A stretch of 64,000 nt of DNA from Haemaphysalis longicornis (lineage: Eukaryota > Arthropoda > Arachnida > Ixodida > Ixodidae). Each line of letters starts with the position of its first letter. The stretch's first letter is position 1. Of this stretch, positions 56,886-64,000 are shown piece after piece. Where the stretch lies: contig CM023451.1 in assembly GCA_013339765.2 (NCBI GenBank), positions 157,159,824 through 157,223,823 on the forward strand, written 5' to 3'. The notes under the pieces were generated by a model, which saw only the letters and a program-made list of their open reading frames with translations, made no database searches and was not told the DNA's origin. The translations under genes were made by a program, and so were the position numbers.

Positions 56886-58688
56886 GACTGCTTTTGGAGC
56901 AGATTGCGAGCGGAGCGAGCTACTTCGCAGAGCACAGCTCAAGCGACAGCGGCGGGCAGGGGCGGCTTACTGGCGGAACAGCGTGAATGTGTCAATGGGA
57001 AACACCGCTAGCAGGTTACTTTGTAATGGGTAAACCCCGCTTCATCCGTAAAACACCTGCAACATGTTACAGTTTTTCTAATTAACAATGAGTACGAAGG
57101 AAATTGGCGTTTTTTATTTGCTTATTTTCTGTTTAGAGCGGCGGCCATCTTGTAACATTCGTGACGACGACGACCACTACCGTCGCTTTTCGCGACTGAT
57201 GGGGCACCGCCTTAATAAATTGAGCCCAGCATTTTTCGGCGACCGGTAAATAGGCGTACGGTTCCTCCACCCGCTCTGCCGCTGTCGTCGCTCAGCCCCG
57301 CCCCGTTCGTCTTTCGAACTCGGGTTCCCCCTCCTCCAGTGAGCGAACACGCCTCCCTGAACATACCGTTCGTGTGCTGATTTCCTAGGACACCTATATT
57401 TCTTCTAACACGCCGGCTCTCATTCCCGCCATGCTATATTTCGCCGCCCAGGCGATCTCGCGATCGCCCCGAATGAAGTTTCTGACGCCAGCAAAAACCG
57501 AGTCACGTGGAAGCCCACACAGCGGCTGCGTAACGTCGGAAGCAACAGCGCAGCCTCCACGCTGACAGCTAAAGGAACGAGCGGCCCCGCATCCTGTTCG
57601 TCCTTTCACCCGAAGCTACCAATACCAAAGCGAAATGCGTTCAACCTTACCACCCAGAGCAACGCTCGAAACGTTCCCCCATTACCCTCTGTATTTAGTA
57701 ACAGCCGGGCGAGGATAAAAAAAAAAAAGGGGGACTGGCCGATCGGTCAAAACCTGCACATCAGTGGCTACGCACCAACAACACAGTGCCACGTGTACAA
57801 TAATCAGGCCAGGCACTGCGCTCTTAAGGTATTTGTCAAATTATATTTCGGTCTGTGTTCGTAATGTTTGATTTTCTTCCTACGCAAATTACGGACTTTT
57901 ACTTGTGCAACTTCGGAACTTGCTTTAAGTGACTTTAAGATACTTCATTTGGTCCCAGTACTTATTGTTTTGATTCTGAAGGTCCCATAAGCCAGTCATG
58001 CTTGTCACAGCAGAAATATGAAACACTTTATCGTCGAACTGATTGCCTCGTTAACGAATTACCCGGATTTTGTTCCCTCTTCTTCCACTACTGGCATAAA
58101 CGTGCTCTTCTTCGCTGCTGTGCTATCAAGAACAAAGAGAACAACGCTGGCCATCGCTTCTTTCCCTAGTATCCGGACCCTCGACTCCGGGCTTCTTTTT
58201 CTCATGTATAATTGTCTCCCCAAAGTCACGTTGCCGCTCATCCTCCGAGTTTGGGAGGCAGTAATTTAAGCCAGCGGTGAGGAATGCTCCAAGCACAGCG
58301 CGAGGCACACGTGCGAGCTGGGTTTTCTTGGAAAGTGGCTAACGGCGGCTTGCGCAATGCCGTTTCCAACGAAAAGGGCAGACACTGAATAGGAGATAGG
58401 ATTGGGAGGTAGGCTCCCGTGGTGTTCCTTTCGGTGGAGAAAGAGTAATTCATTTGCAACCGATGGAAGCGACAAACGCGATTGAGCCGTAGCTTGAGAA
58501 CGCTGTTCGCGTAGGCAGCAGTGAGCTTGCCAATAGTTCTACTTCAAGCGTTTTTAATTTGTGTGTTTTCCCGTTGCGTGTCGCGATATTACTAACTTTA
58601 TTGTCCTGAAATGCATGGCACATGTTGTTCAGGATAGCGGATTATTGCGGCGTCCACCGACATAAATCTTTGAATCTTTAAAGTACAG

Positions 58689-58852
<164 letters not shown>

Positions 58853-59236
58853 GGTCAAAGGCCTGCGATAACTGCTGGATCTAGCAAATTAAAATTTTAG
58901 AAGTGCATCCAGAGGAAAAAGACGGGTTTTTATTAAATTTCTGATAACCTTGATTGCCTGTAGACAATATAAAAATGGTTTTTGCTGATAAATGTAAACT
59001 GTGGAAATGTCTGAAAAGTAGTTTCATGGTTTTGCTCTAATCAACAACTATGTGACAAATCTAGACTTGGGAGTAAATTGGGTGTTTTTATGAGCTAGTA
59101 AATATAAATTTTACATCTCGATATTTCGAATTGATTTTGCTAGCAAATGCTACCCATTCATATACGCCAAAAAATTTAACAATTTTAGGGCGCCGCTAAA
59201 AGGGTCAGAGGGATTTCTTCTTTTACACCCCTAATA

Positions 59237-60083
59237 CAGTAAAGCCCGCTTTTTTCGAACACGGATATATCGAATTATTGCCTATATCGAACCCTTGTAT
59301 AATTCTGATAAAAATTACATGCATTTTAAATTTTTTATATCGAACGCGATTTTGCTCACAATGGGTATATCGAACTCTCCCGCGCCAAATCTTTCGCTCT
59401 CCTTATGCCTCCGGCAGGCTTTCCCGCAATACATCGGTGCGCAGCGGTGGCACGGGGGTCGCTTGCTAGCTCGACCACGTCCACACCGGCCGTGGCAGAG
59501 TGGACCAGCTCCACGCATGCATGCCGTTGGCGCCGAAAGCGCCACATTGGGCGCTACGGGCTGCGGTGTCACCGATCTTCAAGTCCGCGCCACTCGCTGC
59601 CCGCACTTGCTCGGTTCGCTGGGTTCGCCGTTATTCGCTTGTATCCATGCTTGTCTCCGCTCTGTCGAAGACGCCGAGGACTCCGTACGGCTTCCGAGCC
59701 CGAGCGAGCACGAGCCGTCCGAGCACGAGCCGTCGCTGCCGTGGCCCGGCTACGGCGATACTGCAGTGTCATTGAGGGCAGCGGTCTTGTGCTTGTCGAC
59801 TGTTTAGATACCGTGGAGCAAGCAGTCACCAGCAACGCGCTGCGCTCCAAGAAGCAGGCTACACTCACGCAGTTCTTCCGCCCAATAAATGATTGTTTTC
59901 TTTCCGAGAAAGTGTCGTATCAATAGTGAACTGCAGGGTGGTAAGAGCTCAGCGTTAGCCCATGACTCCGTCGGCAGGATTGCTCTCATGTAAGTTTTTT
60001 TTGCTTCACTTTCTATATCTAATTTTTGTTATATCGAACTATTTTACAATCCTCGCGCTGTTCGATATAAGCGGGCTTTGCTG
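59237..60083 (+). mobile_element. pogo/Tigger-like transposon, internally deleted
   Basis: Left end CAGTAAAGCCCGCTT...CGAACA matches the reverse complement of the right end CAGCAAAGCCCGCTT...CGAACA. TA flanks both sides (59235-59236, 60084-60085). An open frame at 59405-59926 ends with VDCLDTVEQAVTSN and KKQATLTQFF, similar to the C-terminal tail of Tigger/CENP-B-like transposases. The helix-turn-helix and DDE core are absent, so it is non-autonomous. Confidence 0.8.
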
Positions 60084-61009
60084 TAGTGTGTGAGAAAAAT
60101 CTTAATCAGAAGTTTTAACGGCCAGCATAACTGCATTGCTCTATTTTTACTTTAATTTTTCTCGCCTATTTTTATTTCGTATTATTTCATATGTTTGTAT
60201 ATAGTTTCCTTTCTTTAGCAGCCTTTTCTTGGCCAGTCCTTTGAAGTAGGCATGACATTTTTTTATTGCACTGCCTAAACATCAGCTGTAGTAACTGACT
60301 CCCTATCGGGTTGTTCAGCTCTGTCATCCTCCAAAAACTCGGCTATAATTTGTGAATTCAACTTTGTTGTGCCTTCTCATTTGCGTGACATCTGCCTCAT
60401 TTGGTTAGCGGTCATAAAGGTTTACTGCTCACTGCCCCCTTTTCGACGCGTTCATCGTTAGATGGTCCTCCGGTTGACCTGTGCCATGTTCCATGTATTG
60501 TAGCGGGAACGAGGTTCTGTACATATCAACGCCTATCAAGAATTCCGGAAATGGTTATCAAGTTAAGAGATTGCGGTAATTTAAAACATAATTGGCTGTT
60601 CATTTACTATAGCAAAAACGTTCATGTGCCTCCTGACGTAACACATCCATTTCACCGCACCTAACAAATATCCAAATAACCTGGCAGAACCCCTAGAAAA
60701 ATGGTTCTCTTTATCGCAATGTTATCTTGAGGGCGTTATTTAGATGGCTGTTTGTTAATGTAAACGTCGGATGCAGGACATAACATCTGTTTAGAAAGCT
60801 ATGTTCACGTTCTGGTTTTCACCGGAATTGTCGGAGACCATCAGAGTTCGATTGTAGGCAATAGCAGTAACTACCCTTATAATGAACCCATTCAGTTGGT
60901 CTACGTTTAAAAAAGATACTCATTTCACGCCGGAGAATTGCGGCGGGTAGAGGTGAACGTATACGCTTTATTGGACATGCAAACAAGAAGCAGGTGGGCT
61001 CTTTCCTGT

Positions 61010-61195
61010 TTAGCGCAGTGCAGTGCTGTAGAGTACAGTATAGTACAGTACAGCATACTATAGTATAGTATAGTGCATCATAGGGTAGTATAGTATAGTA
61101 TAGTATACTATTGAATTGTATAGTATGTTATAGAATAGTACAGTGCACATAGTATGGTACAGTACAGTATAGTATAATATATTATAGTAGAGTAG
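61010..61195. repeat. Imperfect TAGTA/CAGTA pentanucleotide tract
   Basis: About 185 bp of interrupted AGTAT/AGTAC units, diverged, with no coding potential. Confidence 0.85.
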
Positions 61196-62639
61196 TGTAA
61201 ATGACTATAGACTAGATCCGTTATATTTGAAACTAGATAAACATGAAATGATTGCGCCATTTTATGCTTCACGTCTCTTAATGAACACCCGAAGAAATAT
61301 ATCCTAGTTTTTTTAGTTATTTCTTGTTTCTGTGAACCAGCGTAACGTTACCCAGACCATAATTTGGAAAAGCTTATGCAGACCTGTCGGCCATCCAAGA
61401 AGGCCTCCCTGATTTGCGCTCCTGTCTGGGTCCTGTAGCGGCGAGATAAATTCCGTCGCGGGGCTTCCGCCTGGGTGTTCCAGCAGTCCACAACTGCCCC
61501 GGGACGAATAATCGAAAGAGATTATAAGCCCTACCCGATGATGGAGCTCCCCGACTGATAGTTACTGACTGTGAGGCAGACCCCAATAACGAGCAAATTG
61601 AAGGGAAGGGAACTGACAAATATCTGATTGGAAGCCTCGCCTACACTGTGGTCGAACCAGACTGCGAACAAATCTCGAACCCTAATGATGCGTTGGGATT
61701 TTATGAGGTCATTTGCGGCAACGAGCACCTATGAAAGCTACTGTGTGACGCGTACTTGTTCCGCCGGCGTGTACACGCACGGCAGCCGCCTTAGGCACGC
61801 TGCATCGAATTAGCGGTGGCCACATGCCTATGGAATGTGGTAATCCCCACCAAGAGTGCCCTGCGCATCACTTAAGCGTTCGCTGTGATCTTAATATCCC
61901 GCTTCCTGCCTAAGGATGCTTGCTACATGTTTTTTTTTTCTTTTTTTGGTCTTGATGTAGGCATTTTGGTTGCTATTTTGTCGCTGCCTTCCTCTAAAGG
62001 CTTTGTCGTCTTACCCATGCCTAGCAGTCTCCTAAAATTTATGTGGTCAGAAGATTGCTATTTACTCCGAAATTTCTCAGTACACTTATTTAGTTAAGAA
62101 GAAAATTTCACTGTTATTAGTAACGTAAGGAAGAGGGCGAAACTCTCAAAGGTTGTGATTGCTTTCCCTAGGCACGAATTCGCCAAGATGAAAATAAGCT
62201 CCAGGGGGAGTCGAAAGGTCAGTGAAAGAGAGGATATTTTTTAGAAAGGAGGAAGGGGGAGAAAAAGCGCAGGTAGAAGTTGCAGCTCACCTCTTTGGGA
62301 TCGTTCAGTGGTTCGAGGTGGCATGACGTGGATCAGTTTATATGCAAATATTCCCCATTTACCAGCGTGGCAAAGGATTTCAATGCACTTACTTGACCAC
62401 ACCTGTTTGAAGGCTGAAACTGCGCTATCAGTGATACAGCGAGCACGGGAGGGGGATGAATGGTGTGAGTGTGTCGGTCACTCTTTGGAACCTTAAAATA
62501 TACATGAAGCCGTGCTGAACGGAATTCTTCTCACCGGGCTTCTATGCAGAACTGGTCCTCCTTTTCCGGCATAAAATATTGCTATACACTAAACGTGATA
62601 CTCCGGATGGGTAATAAATGGCTTTTCCTCTTGCACACT

Positions 62640-62935
62640 CCGCATACGGAGTTTTATTTAATCCGCTAAAAGGGAGCATTTTATAAACTTCCATAAGAAA
62701 TAGAGTTTTTTTAGGCATTTAGAGGAGTGTTTTTGCTGTCCATTGCATGACCGAAGATAAAAGTTTTTTCGGGCATTTAGCGGAGTGTTTGATGTCATTC
62801 AGAACACCCCTGAAGGAGGGCCTATTTCAGCATTCGGTGGAGCCTTTCATTTCACCCAAAGCTCCGCCACGAATAAGAGTGTTTTAGATTGCCTAGCGAA
62901 GTAATTGGGCTTTATTAGAACCCCGCTGAGCAGGG
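62640..62935. repeat. Diverged tandem repeat with AGCGGAGTGTTT motif
   Basis: Variants of TTTTTTxGGGCATTTAGCGGAGTGTTT recur at about 62700, 62765, 62835 and 62880 with spacing of 60-70 bp. The copies are poorly conserved. Confidence 0.45.
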
Positions 62936-64000
62936 AAGTATAGAGATTTGTAAAGGACAAAAGATACATTTTATCCCCATCCCCATGCCCCATCCGGTTT
63001 CTTTTATTTACTCTGTACTGCTGCAGAGTCTTCTTTCTGCTTATTGATAAATGATGCCAGAAAAAAAACGTATTTGTGTATTAAAAGAAGCAATTTTCAG
63101 CCATTGACACTCCCGACTTTCTTCAAGTACTCCTAGATCAGGTATACCGTATTAGTATATGATGCAGCTATTAAAGTGCGAAATACAGCGTAATAACCAT
63201 CAATCACGTCAGTCCAGTTTTTATTTTAGTGTACATATATTCATCTAAGATGAAAGATGAATTCACAGAACGACAACTGCTCTAATTTATCGACGGATAT
63301 TATTTCGACACAAACGTTATTTTCGATAGGCGCGGCCTATCAACAAAGTTAGTGCTCTTTCCTGTCAACACTTACATTGTTTACATACTTAAGCGCTGCA
63401 AACAAGCCCCAGGATGTACGTAAACTTCGAACTTGTCTTGCGACATGTTGTCAAACTGTCGCAAACTTTTAATAAAAGAGTTAGCCACGTATACGCAAAA
63501 TTTTCCGACATTCCTTGAGACTATCTGCTACCCTCTTACCCGGTTTCACAGCACGAGGGAAAAGTGGTTCCGCGAGATGATTTATTTTGAGCCGTCGACC
63601 GCGCCATCATGACAGCCCCGCGGCGAAAGTACGGCTCCTACCTAGATAGCTGCCAGCTCGGTGACATTTCAGGGGTTAAGGCTTCCGACACGGAAGAGGC
63701 GGACAGCTACTCACGGCCGGTGAAGTTTCCGCAACGATGGGGAGCTTGCGCGCGTAGCGTCGGTGGCTCGTTAGGCCAGAGCAAGCGCTGTGACCCTTCA
63801 CGCATTTCGGGCGGTTGCCCAGCCCCGAAGGTAATGATGCAAAGCGTCTAATAGGCGAGCTTGCGACACCCACCGACAGTTGTTGTCCAAAGTTAATTGG
63901 CACGCACGATTCATTGGGAGGAAATGGCAACACAGGAGGAAGGACAAGCAGAGGAAAACAACCAAAATCCCGATGTTACGGCGGGCGCACAAGCTTTACA

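Larger units (their letters stand above)
60086..64000. other. Unassigned sequence with minor repeats
   Basis: Apart from the tracts at 61010 and 62640 nothing was assigned. An 80-codon plus frame (63609-63851) and an 85-codon minus frame overlap each other near the end. Neither shows a domain. Confidence 0.45.

Noticed and set aside
63609..63851. 80-codon open frame near the right edge as the first exon of a gene
   Set aside because: No recognisable domain or donor site that I could pair within the window; overlaps an equally long minus frame.

Overview
The window looks like nuclear DNA of a hard tick (Ixodidae, probably a metastriate genus). The evidence is a Ruka-type tRNA-derived SINE (good copy at 12461-12710, decayed copy at 2628-2848), BovB/RTE, I/Jockey-like, BEL/Pao, Penelope-like and pogo/Tigger remnants, many simple repeats, and one very intron-rich host gene of arthropod type. 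No bacterial-style operon, rRNA gene, CRISPR array or convincing functional tRNA gene was seen.

The one host gene I can support lies on the minus strand and covers about half of the window (41917 down to 10253). Eight exons with consensus splice sites join in one uninterrupted frame: 70+198+267+89+107+272+173+204 = 1380 nt, or 459 codons plus stop. The product is a secreted serine protease with a signal peptide, two CLIP domains (C29-C78 and C94-C139), a linker with the interchain cysteine C180, and an S1 trypsin-fold domain with an intact His238/Asp288/Ser395 triad and a trypsin-type Asp389. The family acts in arthropod clotting, melanisation and Toll cascades. Two features depart from the family. 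The activation site has Val-Ala where Arg15-Ile16 is expected, and Gly193 of the oxyanion hole is Gln. These are the most interesting signals in the window.

Layout: 1-9700 is repeat-rich intergenic DNA with LINE RNase H fragments (about 1545-1870 and 6630-7045). 10253-41917 is the protease gene, whose introns carry a palindromic MITE, inverted repeats, a BEL/Pao gag remnant, LINE 3' tails, a Penelope fragment, a short pogo-like MITE and, in intron 1, an antisense BovB/RTE LINE. 42000-50700 holds a 97-bp minisatellite (43230-43915) and a Penelope-like GIY-YIG remnant (44240-45098), and is otherwise unassigned. 50719-54915 is a decayed I/Jockey-type LINE on the minus strand, split by a 0.77-kb inverted-array insertion with a target-site duplication. 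55849-64000 holds short tandem repeats, a perfect (TTGA)n tract of about 164 bp, a Tigger-like element with TIRs and TA duplication (59237-60083), and unassigned DNA.

All mobile-element coding regions appear broken. Domain and family names come from motif recognition by eye, without database searches.
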